Assembly: GCA_905221605.1 (NCBI GenBank)
Contig: CAJNDS010000463.1
Location: 1 to 64,000 of the forward strand
Source of the DNA: Symbiodinium natans
Taxonomy: Eukaryota > Sar > Dinophyceae > Suessiales > Symbiodiniaceae
Length of the DNA: 64,000 nucleotides
Direction of reading: 5' to 3'
Every line of letters begins with the position of its first letter. Position 1 is the stretch's first letter. Made by a program: the position numbers and the translations under genes. Below are positions 32,951 to 43,712 of this stretch, in pieces. The notes under the pieces were generated by a model. The model was not told the DNA's origin and did no database searches. It worked only from the letters and a program-made list of their open reading frames with translations.

Positions 32951-34270
32951 CACCCTTCCGAAACGCTGCTCGCTTCTTTGGCTGCTTCTTCAGCGCCGTT
33001 CCCGGTCGGTGCCGGCGGCAGCCCTTATACCAGTGGAATGTATGGAACGATTCACGTTGGCTATGGAAGTCTCTGAACTCACAAACACACAGACAGGCGT
33101 TCATGTTGACCGCAATAATCATAGACCGGCCAACCCCCCTCGCCTGAACCCCCGCCGGCAGAACAGATACGAGGGCCAAGATGCCAAACACAGACGACAG
33201 GGAGTTCTAGGCTCTCCAGGCAAGCCGGTCTCCGGGCATGACGTTGGGTTTCAACGATTCTGCAAAAGCTTAACTAAACAGGGGTCTCCGTGACTCGGAT
33301 AAATTCAAATAAAGGATTTCTATGTGACCCAGATAGCCTCTACCTATTCCTGCGCTGTGACGTGCCACTTTGAGGCTGCAGCACATGTGTCAGGCGTCTC
33401 GCAATCCTGGCTCATCGGCATGTGCTGACGACTGCAGCCAACGCGTGCGCACTGCAGCAAGCGCTCGACGCAGCTCCTGCGCCCTTCGACGCGGAGGTGG
33501 AGTGCGCACAAGGTCCTGGCGGGAACCAAACATTGCCACAGAGCTGACGACTGAAATCAAACACACGACGCACTGACTTCATTGCATGATGCCGAGCATG
33601 ACTCTGTGACGTCCACTCCAGCATGTGGCAATTCTCTGCAGATCTCCTATTCACTACACTGCGGTCACCGTCCTCCTCCCAGAACGTGCAGGTCGCCTAG
33701 CTCGTGCCAACATGGCTTCAAAAGTACGTGACAACTGCAGTGAGTCGCAGAAACATAGACAGATTCGCTCCAAGAGGAGTAGGCATGTTTGCTCTTGCTG
33801 CGTTGTTACACGTTGTTGATTTCATGGCGTGCCCGGCGTGCAACCACCAATTGCAGTAGTGACTGGTTTATTGCAAGAGGCAGCCGACTCCAGGCTTTGT
33901 GTGTCTGGCGGGCGGTGCTGATGTCGGCTCGGAAGTGCGGGCCTTGCGACTTTCCCAAGCTGCAGGTCAAAGCGCGGCTTCCGCCCAGCCAACCCACAGG
34001 GTTGGGTGCAGCTGCTTCGTTTGGGCATCCCTGGTCTAGATGCTTCGCAAGTTTGTGCACCTTTGGCGGCCCCAAGATGTGCCGAGTATGTTCAGCGATG
34101 TTTCTGGACGACGAGCTCAGGGTCACAAGATTCAAGTGATAAAAGGAATTGTCCACCTAAACCTACATGTGAGATTCACCCCGGGTGTTATGGGATTATG
34201 AATCCCATATGTGGGTGTCAGTGCCAATTGCTGACGGTAGCTGTGCAGCCTTCTCCTAACCCCCCCTCCC
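32951..34270. repeat. Tandem array copy 2 (type A)
   Basis: A full-length 1320-bp unit. A 116-codon frame at 33789-34139 is identical to that of copy 1, but the opposite strand is open over the same stretch, so coding is undecided. Confidence 0.9.
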
Positions 34271-35438
34271 CACCCTTCCGAAACGCTGCTCGCTTCTTTG
34301 GCTGCTTCTTCAGCGCCGTTCCCGGTCGGTGCCGGCGGCAGCCCTTATACCAGTGGAATGTATGGAACGATTCACGTTGGCTATGGAAGTCTCTGAACTC
34401 ACAAACACACAGACAGGCGTTCATGTTGACCGCAATAATCATAGACCGGCCAACCCCCCTCGCCTGAACCCGCGCCAGCAGAACAGATACGAGGGCCAAG
34501 ATGCCAAACACAGACGACAGGGAGTTCTAGGCTCTCCAGGCCAGCCGGTCTCCGGGCATGACGTTGGGTTTCAACGATTCTGCAAAAGCTTAACTAAACA
34601 GGGGTCTCCATGACTCGGATAAATTCTAATAAAGGATTTCTATGTGACCCAGATAGCCTCTACCTATTCCTGCGCTGTGATGTGCCACTTTGAGGCTGCA
34701 GCACATTTGTCAGGCGTCTCGCAATCCTGGCTCATCGGCATGTGCTGACGACTGCAGCCAACGCGTGCGCACTGCAGCAAGCGCTCGACGCAGCTCCTGC
34801 GCCCTTCGACGCGGAGGTGGAGTGCGCACAAGGTCCTGGCGGGAACCAAACATTGCCACAGAGCTGACGACTGGAATCAAACACACGACGCACTGACTTC
34901 ATGATGCCGAGCATGACTCTGTGACGTCCACTCCAGCATGTGGCAATTCTCTGCAGATCTCCTATTCACTACACTGCGGTCACCGTCCTCCTCCCAGAAC
35001 GTGCAGGTCGCCTGGCTCGTGCCAACATGGCTTCAAAAGTACGTGACAACTGCAGTGAGTCGCAGAAACATAGACAGATTCGCTCCAAGAGGAGTAGGAG
35101 ATGGCAGCAGCCCGAAACACAACAAAAGTGGGGGGGTGGGCGATATAGAATGATGAGAAACACATTGACATTGGTTTTCATGTTTGCTCATGCTGCGTTG
35201 TTACACGTTGTTGATTTCATGGCGGGCGCGGCGTGCAACCACCAATTGCAGTAGTGACTGGTTTATTGCAAGAGGCTGCCGACTCCAGGCTTTGTGTGTC
35301 TGGCGGGCGGTGCTGATGTCGGCTCGGAAGTGCGGGCCTTGCGACTTTCCCAAGCTGCACGTCAACGCGCGGCTTCCGCCCAGCCAACCGACAGGGTTGG
35401 GTGCAGCTGCTTCGTTTGGGCACCTAACCCCCCCTCCC
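34271..35438. repeat. Tandem array copy 3 (type B)
   Basis: It lacks about 230 bp at the right end and gains about 75 bp (around 35097-35180) with GGGGGGGTGGGCGATATAG. At 35012 it reads CGCCTGGCTCG where the other copies have CGCCTAGCTCG. This keeps one frame open that is interrupted in the others. Confidence 0.9.
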
Positions 35439-36610
35439 CACCCTTCCGAAACGCTGCTCGCTTCTTTGGCTGCTTCTTCAGCGCCGTTCCCGGTCGGTGC
35501 CGGCGGCAGCCCTTATACCAGTGGAATGTATGGAACGATTCACGTTGGCTATGGAAGTCTCTGAACTCACAAACACAGACAGGCGTTCATGTTGACCGCA
35601 ATAATCATAAACCGGCCAACCCCCCTCGCCTGAACCCCCGCCGGCAGAACAGATACGAGGGCCAAGATGCCAAACACAGACGACAGGGAGTTCTAGGCTC
35701 TCCAGGCCAGCCGGTCTCCGGGCATGACGTTGGGTTTCAACTATTCTGCAAAGCTTAACTAAACCGGGGGGGGGTCTCCGTGACTCGGATAAATTCTCAT
35801 AAAGGATTTCTATGTGACCCAGATAGCCTCTACCTATTCCTGCGCTGTGATGTGCCACTTTGAGGCTGCAGCACATGTGTCAGGCGTCTCGCAATCCTGG
35901 CTCATCGGCATGTGCTGACGACTGCAGCCAACGCGTGCGCACTGCAGCAAGCGCTCGACGCAGCTCCTGCGCCCTTCGACGCGGAGGTGGAGTGCGCACA
36001 AGGTCCTGGCGGGAACCAAACATTGCCACAAAGCTGACGACTGAAATCAAACACACGACGCACTGACTTCATGATGCCGAGCATGACTCTGTGACGTCCA
36101 CTCCAGCATGTGGCAATTCTCTGCAGATCTCCTATTCACTACACTGCGGTCACCGTCCTCCTCCCAGAACGTGCAGGTCGCCTAGCTCGTGCCAACATGG
36201 CTTCAAAAGTACGTGACAACTGCAGTGAGTCGCAGAAACATAGACAGATTCGCTCCAAGAGGAGTAGGAGATGGCAGCAGCCCGAAACACAACAAAAGTG
36301 GGGGGGTGGGCGATATATAGAATGATGAGAAACACATTGACATTGGTTTTCATGTTTGCTCATGCTGCGTTGTTACACGTTGTTGATTTCATGGCGGGCG
36401 CGGCGTGCAACCACCAATTGCAGTAGTGACTGGTTTATTGCAAGAGGCTGCCGACTCCAGGCTTTGTGTGTCTGGCGGGCGGTGCTGATGTCGGCTCGGA
36501 AGTGCGGGCCTTGCGACTTTCCCAAGCTGCAGGTCAACGCGCGGCTTCCGCCCAGCCAACCGACAGGGTTGGGTGCAGCTGCTTCGTTTGGGCACCTAAC
36601 CCCCCCTCCT
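35439..36610. repeat. Tandem array copy 4 (type B)
   Basis: Nearly identical to copy 3, with small differences such as GCGATATATAG for GCGATATAG. Confidence 0.9.
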
Positions 36611-37803
36611 CACCCTTCCGAAACGCTGCTCGCTTCTTTGGCTGCTTCTTCAGCGCCGTTCCCGGTCGGTGCCGGCGGCAGCCCTTATACCAGTGGAATG
36701 TATGGAACGATTCACGTTGGCTATGGAAGTCTCTGAACTCACAAACACACAGACAGGCGTTCATGTTGACCGCAATAATCATAGACCGGCCAACCCCCCT
36801 CACCTGAACCCCCGCCGGCAGAACAGATACGAGGGCCAAGATGCCAAACACAGACGACAGGGAGTTCTAGGCTCTCCAGGCCAGCCGGTCTCCGGGCATG
36901 ACGTTGGGTTTCAACGATTCTGCAAAAGCTTAACTAAACAGGGGTCTCCGTGACTCGGATAAATTCTAATAAAGGATTTCTATGTGACCCAGATAGCCTC
37001 TACCTATTCCTGCGCTGTGACGTGCCACTTTGAGGCTGCAGCACATGTGTCAGGCGTCTCGCAATCCTGGCTCATCGGCATGTGCTAACGATTGCAGCCA
37101 GCGCGTGCGCACTGCAGCAAGCGCTCGACGCAGCTCCTGCGCCCTTCGATGAGGTGGAGTGCGTACAAGGTCCTGGCGGGAACCAAACATAGCTGACTAC
37201 AGAAATCAAACAAACGACGCACTGACTTCATTGCATGATGCCGAGCATGAATCTGTGACGTCCACTCCAGCATGTGGCAATCCTCTGCGGATCTCCAGTT
37301 CGCCTAGCTCGTGCCAACATGGCTTCAAAAGTACGTGACAAGTGCAGTGATTCGCAGAAACATAGACAGATTCGCTCCAAGAGGAGTAGGAGATGGCAGC
37401 AGCCCGAAACACAACAAAGTGGGGGGGTGGGCGATCTAGAAAGATAAGAAACGCATTGACATTGGTTTTCATGCTTGTTCATGCTGCGTTGTTACACGTT
37501 GTTGATTTCATGGCGGGCGCGGCGTGCAACCACCAATTGCAGTAGTGACTGGTTTATTGCAAGAGGCAGCCGACTCCAGGCTTTGTGTGTCTGGCGGGCG
37601 GTGCTGATGTCGGCTCGGAAGTGCGGGCCTTGCGACTTTCCCAAGCTGCAGGTCAACGCGCGGCTTCCGCCCAGCCAACCGACAGGGTTGGGTGCAGCTG
37701 CTTCGTTTGGGCATCCCTGGTCTAGATGCTTCGCAAGTTTGTGCACCTTTGGCGGCCCCAAGATGTGCCGAGTATGTTCAGCGATGTTTCTGGACGACGA
37801 GCT
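36611..37803. repeat. Tandem array copy 5, mosaic and truncated
   Basis: It has the type-B insertion (37381 onward) and also the type-A segment (37711-37803). It carries internal deletions, including about 50 bp after GATCTCC near 37297. It ends at GACGACGAGCT, where the next bases GTGCAGCC match a point about 130 bp further on in type A, consistent with a deletion at an AGCT microhomology. Confidence 0.85.
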
Positions 37804-37841
37804 GTGCAGCCTCCTCGAGCCCCCCAACGCACAAGAGCAAC

Positions 37842-38006
37842 CTGACGAGAACACGTCACAGCCGCCTTCGGCTTGCAGAGGGTGTCCACCAAGAGCTGCT
37901 TGACATCCTTCAGCAACTCTTGGCGGAAGACCGCCAGCTCCTGCAAATCAGACAAGATGCCCCCTTGGACCAACAGCTCTGAATGCCCACCTGGTTGAGC
38001 AGCAGC
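37842..38006 (-). CDS. Predicted 55-codon exon, unknown protein
   Basis: Between an AG at 38008-38007 and a CAG/GTTGCT donor at 37842/37841 lies an open segment of exactly 165 nt, phase 0 at both ends. The peptide begins AAAQPGGHSELLVQGG and continues with an amphipathic helix-like LAVFRQELLKDVKQLLVDTL. The composition is clearly protein-like. The next exon would have to lie in or beyond the tandem array. No family was recognised. It may belong to the same minus-strand gene as the exon-like segments at 38.4-40.1 kb. Confidence 0.5.
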
Positions 38007-38385
38007 CTCATGTCACCCTGCCGTGGACAGAACAGATGGACGGCAATTCAGACGCGAAACCCTCTGGGAGCACTCGTGCCGTGACCTGCATCGCTTCCAC
38101 AGCTGCAGCTTGCGGCGAAGTGGGGCAGCCGTTCGCGACGCAAGAAGGCTCTTGCGGCCAAAGGAGTGTCCACATGGCAGCTGAAGGCTTCGCGGCTTAG
38201 TGAATTGTCACGAAGGCCCAACGTGCTTTTTCTCACTCCATCGTTATTGCGTGGCCACAGCAGCCCTCATGTGGCACATACATGCACATACGCTGCTACT
38301 TGATCGAAGATGCAGCAAGTGCTGCAGCTGTCATTAGGGACCGATCATTGTGGTTGTAAAGGTATGCAATGAAATGCAGTCAACC

Positions 38386-38470
38386 TCAAGCTCTGTAACG
38401 CTCACACTGCCCATGTGAGAAACTGCAAAAGCTTTGAGGTCGCTGCGGGCATTTGTGAAGAGGCCTTGCA
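38386..38470 (-). CDS. Possible short exon
   Basis: An open minus-strand segment following CTGCAAG and ending at a CTTGAG/GTTGAC donor. The peptide reads LFTNARSDLKAFAVSHMGSV and ends SVTELE. It is protein-like but very short, and its acceptor is uncertain. It lies upstream of the exon at 37842-38006 in transcript order, so the two could be neighbours in one gene. Confidence 0.3.
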
Positions 38471-39018
38471 GGCCGTACAGACATGTGCACCAGCCCAGAT
38501 TTGCCAAATATTCCCGTTTCGTTGAGGTCCAGAGGCTTAGGGCTTTAAGGGATGCTTGCAAGGTCTAGTTTCAAAAGTCCCAACGCAATCGGAGCCAGGT
38601 ACTTTTTTGCCTAGGACCTAGCAGGGTTGGGCCGCATGGCTGAGTCCACCTCCAAGGCACGAAGCCAAGCTGGTTTTGGTTCAACAGTCAACATTCTCTC
38701 GGCTGGGAGTTGTTTTTTTCGTCTCGGGCACTGCACCTTGCTTCGTACAGCTTCAGGTCAAAAGCTTCAAACCGAGCCCGCGTTGGCAGTTCGGTAACTC
38801 CCTTGTCTCAAGCTGCCACTCTGGTTCAAGCCGGCGAAGCCGTCTGTGGAGTGGTAGTAAGGTGGGATGCCGTAAACTAAAGGTTTTTGGACCTCTTCCT
38901 TCGCAGGAAGCCCCCACTTTCCTACGCCCACCGTGTCCAGTGCCTACAAGCTTAATGCGCACGAATGCCCCCTTGCGGAATGCTATCCTGGAGGCCCTGA
39001 AGATCCAGCTGAGGATGT

Positions 39019-39510
39019 TCATCTCTGTTGCATGTGTTGTTCACGTCTGTTCCGAACTTGGCGATTCAGCTCTGCGGCTTTGGTCTCAACAACCTCCACG
39101 CTTGCACATGCTTGGAACGGATCGCTGACGAGATGCTGGAAGTTGGAAAGACTCGATACAGTTTGGGTGATGGAGCTGCTGACGATGTCCACTGAAACAT
39201 GCCAAAAGCCCTGTATTGCTCGAAATCCTGCTTGCACGTCCATAGCACCGATCAGCTGAGAGATGTCATGACGGTACAGGCCTCTTCTAGCCCGGTATGC
39301 CCAAACAAGGTGAGTGCGGATCTTCTGGTACAACGTCTTGTCCATCTCAGAAAACAGCTTCAATGCCCGCAACGCATGGCTCCGACAAGCTTCGCTGCTG
39401 TTGGCCCCACACGCTTCTGCAAGAGCTTGCACGCAGGCCTCATTGAACCTCCCGAACAACACAGGCCTGCACTTGGCGAAAGCCCCACAGATTTCCACAC
39501 GGACTTCATC
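39019..39510 (-). CDS. Large exon of an unrecognised protein
   Basis: An open minus-strand frame of about 160 codons with strongly protein-like composition. It reads EVRVEICGAFAKC, then FGRFNEACVQALAEACG, HALRALKLFSEMD, a TLYQKIRTHLVWAYRARRG stretch, and a Ser/Thr-rich part ending near SDPFQACASVEVVETKAAEL. The helical, Ala/Leu-rich layout suggests an all-alpha repeat-like fold, but no family is claimed. An in-frame stop just upstream of position 39510 means the 5' edge must be a splice acceptor. A plausible continuation (ILSWIFRASRIAFRKGAFVR, ending at a CTT/GTAGGC donor near 38952) is in another frame, so the border near 39020 is unresolved. Confidence 0.5.
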   Translation of the reverse strand, partial: DEVRVEICGAFAKCRPVLFGRFNEACVQALAEACGANSSEACRSHALRALKLFSEMDKTLYQKIRTHLVWAYRARRGLYRHDISQLIGAMDVQAGFRAIQGFWHVSVDIVSSSITQTVSSLSNFQHLVSDPFQACASVEVVETKAAELNRQVRNRREQHMQQR

Positions 39511-40168
39511 ATCGGCGTGTCACACTCATGCCCTTCCTTTTTGCAGTTTGAAAACAGTGTCCAGCCCAAACTGCCATTGTCCATTGAGCGTTTTTTGAGA
39601 TCCTCTCTTCCGGGTGCCGGCAATGTTCTCTCAGCTCCCGTGCCGCAGCCAACAAAGCGTTGGGCCAGGCCCTGTGCCAAGCGTTGATGCCCTTGAAGAA
39701 ACACCACAGTCCTGCAAGCATCTTCTCACATCTTCTCACACTACAGTGCATGGCAAAGCTGAGCGAACAGATGAGAGAAATCACTCGGTTTTGAGGCCAT
39801 CGTACCTGCGTTGCAAGCCTGTAGCACGTCGCGTTGGTCGCTCTTCCTCTCCCTGAAGTCGCTGGCGGCGATGGCTTTGCACCACTTTCCAGTGACCACA
39901 AAGATGTCGGGCCTTGCTGCTGTATGCGACGTCGACACCTACCCTGAAATCTTGCACAGCTCACTATTGGGCCCGTGCTTAGAAAGCTGCATCAAGTTCA
40001 TGAAGTGCTCCAAAAAGACCTGCCAGGAAGTGACGGGAAGGCTCGACTTGGACTTCAATGCACGGAAGCAACATTGTGCACAGCGGCTTCCAATCACAAA
40101 AGCCGTGCGCAACATTTTTCCGCACCAGAAAGGGGCTCATTGGAAGGCACAAGCTCATTTCCTAATTC
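39510..40168 (-). CDS. Further exon-like segments of the same minus-strand locus
   Basis: Two parts look coding. At 39545-39740 the frame reads EKMLAGLWCFFKGINAWHRA followed by NALLAAARELREHC. At 39950-40110 two frames overlap. One is a 59-codon ATG frame ending HFLAGLFGALHELDAAF. The other contains SWQVFLEHFMNLMQLSKHGP and ends at a TCAGG/GTAGGT donor near 39944. Only one of these can be right, and the donor favours the second. Exon junctions were not resolved and a decayed gene is possible. Confidence 0.35.
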
Positions 40169-40334
40169 CATCCTCTCAAAGAATGGAAAAAGGAAGTCCT
40201 CAGCAAGCCTCCCAACTCAAGCGTTTGACGCAGAGACCCCCGGTTCCGACCCCTTTGTTTCTGCCCCCTTGCTATGGCCGGATTCCCAAATTCATCATCC
40301 TGAAATGTCCTAAGACTCGCCTCAAGCAGACCAG

Positions 40335-40595
40335 GATCCGGTCTCCTAACCCAACCCTCCTGCAAAACCCCTCCACAGATCGCTTTTGGAGGAGCTGCAA
40401 ACCGATGCCGTGGGTTCCCGCCATCCCTGGACCCACCCCCCCTCGCCCAGCCTTCCCTGAAACCTTCAGATAGAGGATTTTGGTGATTTTGCTTGGGACC
40501 TGCTTTGCAAGGTTTTTGGAAGTTCCGGCCGTGGGATGTGGGCCCGGCTGCCGAGGCGGCGCGCAAAAGCGTTTACAACTAAATGATGTTTTGTA
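40335..40595. repeat. Dispersed repeat, copy 1
   Basis: It shares ordered blocks with 43419-43712: GATCCGGTCTCC, TAACCCAACCCT, GAGCTGCAAACCGATGCCGT, and finally GGCCCGGCTGCCGAGGCGGC with AAGCGTTTACAA. The middle is diverged. Frames crossing it are not considered genes. Confidence 0.85.
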
Positions 40596-40711
40596 GAGAA
40601 GGGATCCTCAGGGATCCCTTCTTCAGGATTCTCTTCAGCTTCGGAGGGCCTTTGCCCTAAGACTCGACGTTCAACACTGAAGTCGAGCTGAGGAGCCGAA
40701 GGTTCTTCAAG

Positions 40712-40742
40712 AAAAGAGAGAGAGAGAGAGAGGAGAAAGAAA
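40712..40742. repeat. GA microsatellite
   Basis: A short AGAGAGAG run within otherwise unremarkable non-coding sequence (40.6-41.9 kb), in which no gene was recognised. Confidence 0.9.
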
Positions 40743-41927
40743 AAACACAGGCATGTCATGGTTGCAACGGTACTCCTTCTTTGTGCATCAGGCCTCTTGA
40801 GGCATTTTGTCTCGAAAGTCTCGGCAAACGGCACGTAATGAAGCACTGTCACAAGCCTCAGATCACGCGCCGTTCGCAGCAGTCACATGTACGGCTGAAG
40901 TCACTTAAAAGCAGGTAAAGCTGCTGCGAGGAGATGGGAGAGCATGTCCGGAAGCCTTATCTGCTACACCCGCTTCGAGCAAGCTTGGACCATCTACGTC
41001 ACAGCACATCAGGCAGTTTCAATCAAAGACCAAGCCGAGAAAAGCTCAGGACGAGCTGCGGAAATAGCGCCTCAAGGGTGAGAATCGGAGATGAAGCCTG
41101 GTTCCCAAAAGTCAAAACGCCCTTTTCGCACACACTAACATGATGCAGCTCGCTCGCGAACCAGCTCGTAAATGGGCAAATGTGTCCACAAGCTCGGCAA
41201 CAACCAAGCCTACTGCTTCCTGGCGAATACATTCACTAGTACCATCAAAAAGCGAGACTTAGCGAGACTTTGGAAGTACGGGGCTCAGATGGTCAAGTCG
41301 CATTCAAAAAGATGCTTTACGTGCCCCACCGTGCCAGGTGTCTACATCTGAGCAATACTCCGTAGTGCCGTCAGACCAAAACAACGAAGGAATTATTAGG
41401 CGACTTCTTTCCGAAACGAAGCATGCAACCAGCATCAAGACTGTGCTCCTGATCGCCAACCCCCCACCTCCACACCGGTGTCGGAACTGCCAAGCTCACT
41501 TACTGACACCTTGCAGATGCTTCTTGCGCTTGCTGGGCACACGCTGCCAAACAGATGGATGCTGGCCTCCCCGTGCCAAAATCCATCCTTTTCGCATTGG
41601 GCCTCCTGCACACAGTAAGACGTTGTGACTGCAGCCAGCCACGACGCATCCCACTTCAACTCAATTCACCACGACATGCCAACCGCTGTTCACCCAAAGC
41701 ACATCATGACCAGATTTTGGAACGACACAGCCCCGCAGAACATTTCAACGCTGACATGCAGAGCACAGCGCAGCAAGCTCCGCTCCTCTTCTGAATCCCA
41801 TGGAGCTGCGGTGGACTTTCCGCAGTGCTGCTCCCAAATCCTTTGGCTCTTGCTCCCTTGAACAACGCAACCGCCAAAATGAGACATGCGACTGTGCACC
41901 AGAGAAATTACTTCCTGACCTCCTGCT

Positions 41928-42052
41928 CCTCCTCCTCCTCCTCATCCTCCTCCTCCTCCTCCTGCTCCTCCTGCTCCTCCTCCTCCTCCTCCTCCTCCTC
42001 CTCCTCTCCTCCTCCTCCTCCTCCCTCCTCCTCCTCCTCCTCCTCCTCCCAC
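41928..42052. repeat. CTC/CCT trinucleotide microsatellite
   Basis: About 125 bp of CTCCTCCTC with occasional CTG and CAT. Poly-Leu, poly-Ser and poly-Gly frames here come from the repeat. Confidence 0.95.
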
Positions 42053-42059
42053 GGTATCA

Positions 42060-43418
42060 CTCACATTTCGAGTCACCCTGAAGAAGGCCCCTTGCGAAAA
42101 CCACGACACGCTAAAAATGGCAAGCGGCTCAAAAAGCCCTGCCATCCACGGCTCGAAAGTCTCGAGGCTCGCCGCCTGAGGAGCGGATGGCAGAGGGGGG
42201 TTTTTGGGGAGCTGATGCTCCCAAGACGTTCGGGTTCGAGGATGTCTGGGGGTGTTGGGTGGGGCCGTTTAGGGGGACCAGCCCGAGGCGTCGTAACTTC
42301 GCACAGTGGCTCCTGGGCCTGGCACCGGCTACTAGCTGGGATCTTAGCTTGCATTTCATGCAATCCACAATAAGAATATAAGGGTTGCAAGAGGATTCTC
42401 TTTTTTTTGTTCTAAGGCTTTTGGGGCCCTGGGGTCTTTGGGGTTTGGGATTTCGGTTGAGTGGAACTTCGGATTGCTCCCTGAAATGGGCAGAAAGGTC
42501 TCCTCAATGTGCAATACGATGAATATTGCCATGCCACCGTCAGACTTCTGCATTCGTCTCAATACTACCGTACATGTTCACTTTAAAGTTCCTTCTTGAC
42601 GCTTTTCTACGTTGAAAACATCTCAGATCGGCGCGTTGTTGCTCCTGCAAAGCTTCGCGTGGGGAGATGTCCAGGTCCCCGGCAGTGGCAGTCGACGCCG
42701 TGCTGGCTCTGCCTTGCGTGCGCGGGTGCCTCGGCTTCACACAGAGGCTTCCACGACCTCATCAGAAGAGCATGGAAGACATGGAGAACGCTAGCCATGC
42801 TCGAAGATTGCACTATAAGCCTGATCCATCATACACCCGCAACCCAAACCCCCTGCACCCTGAGCCCCCCTGAACCGGTAGTAGAACCCCTGAACCCCTA
42901 CACCCCCTTCATCCCCACAAAGCCTGTGGGCCATGCAGTCCAAGAAGCCCCGGAGCAACAGCGGTGCCTGACGCAGACAGGACGACGCATCCTCTACCCA
43001 CAGAGCCCGAGAGAGCCCTTAAGCCAGCACCTGGGATACCCCCCCTGAGGGTTAGGACTTCTTCTCTGAAATCACATGGGGTGCCCCTCACAATAGTTGA
43101 AGCTGTGCCCGACAGCATCGCATAATCCCCACCAGCAAGGGTAGAATGTGCTCGAACGCCTCTTGGGCTGTTGTGTTTTGCGCTTTTCGCATCTTTTGTG
43201 TGTTTGTTGCTTGTTCTGTTTTGGTGGCTGGCTTACACTGCCATTCCAAACGCAGAAAAACCGTGTTTTCATGTTCCAGACGTGTCTTCGCGTGTTCGTC
43301 ATCCGGTTGCTCCTGCAGTTTCTTCGTTGCATTTCGTTGCTCTCCTTGTTTGACATGTCATGTATGTTTTCATTCGCCTCGGCTTCCTGCCGAGAAGCGT
43401 TTGGAACAAGCAGACATG
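42060..43418. other. Interval without recognised genes
   Basis: Mixed sequence between a microsatellite and a dispersed repeat. Open frames of up to 150 codons overlap on both strands without a recognisable motif or consistent splice context. At 42820-43030 the sequence is C-rich and Pro-rich in translation. Confidence 0.4.
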
Positions 43419-43712
43419 GGATCCGGTCTCCTTCCCCCTAACCCAACCCTTGCCAAATTTTGTCCTGTGGGACCCCCCCCCCCATCGCTGAGCTGCAAAC
43501 CGATGCCGTGGGGGGTCCCACCTGCTGGGGGCTCGGGGGCGCTCCAAAAAGCACAAATTTCGGGACCCCCTAGCACCCCTCCCTATAACCCTTCCTGGAA
43601 CCCCCTCCTTTTTTTTTGAGGCCTTTCCCAGCCAGAAACCCTCTTTCCTCCTTTCCTGTCCGTGGGCCGGCCCGGCTGCCGAGGCGGCGCGCGCAAGCGT
43701 TTACAATTATCG
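43419..43712. repeat. Dispersed repeat, copy 2
   Basis: Direct partner of 40335-40595, about 3.1 kb away. It is longer in the middle (CTGCTGGGGGCTCGGGGGCG and T runs) and ends in the same GCGTTTACAA block. Confidence 0.85.

Larger units (their letters stand above)
31651..37803. repeat. Five-copy direct tandem array, 1.17-1.32 kb units
   Basis: The landmark CACCCTTCCGAAACGCT occurs at 31651, 32951, 34271, 35439 and 36611, giving units of 1300, 1320, 1168, 1172 and about 1193 bp. Copies 1 and 2 (type A) carry a segment starting GCATCCCTGGTCTAGATGC. Copies 3 and 4 (type B) lack it but have an extra block starting AGGAGATGGCAGCAGCCC. Copy 5 has both. Candidate exons exist, for example CAGATCTCC up to a GTGAGT donor, but several frames are open and none is supported over the others. 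The sequence identity between copies appears very high, indicating recent amplification or homogenisation. Confidence 0.95.

Noticed and set aside
32469-34156. Identical 116-codon frames on both strands in array copies 1 and 2
   Set aside because: Identity reflects recent duplication of the DNA. Both strands are open and nothing favours either as coding.
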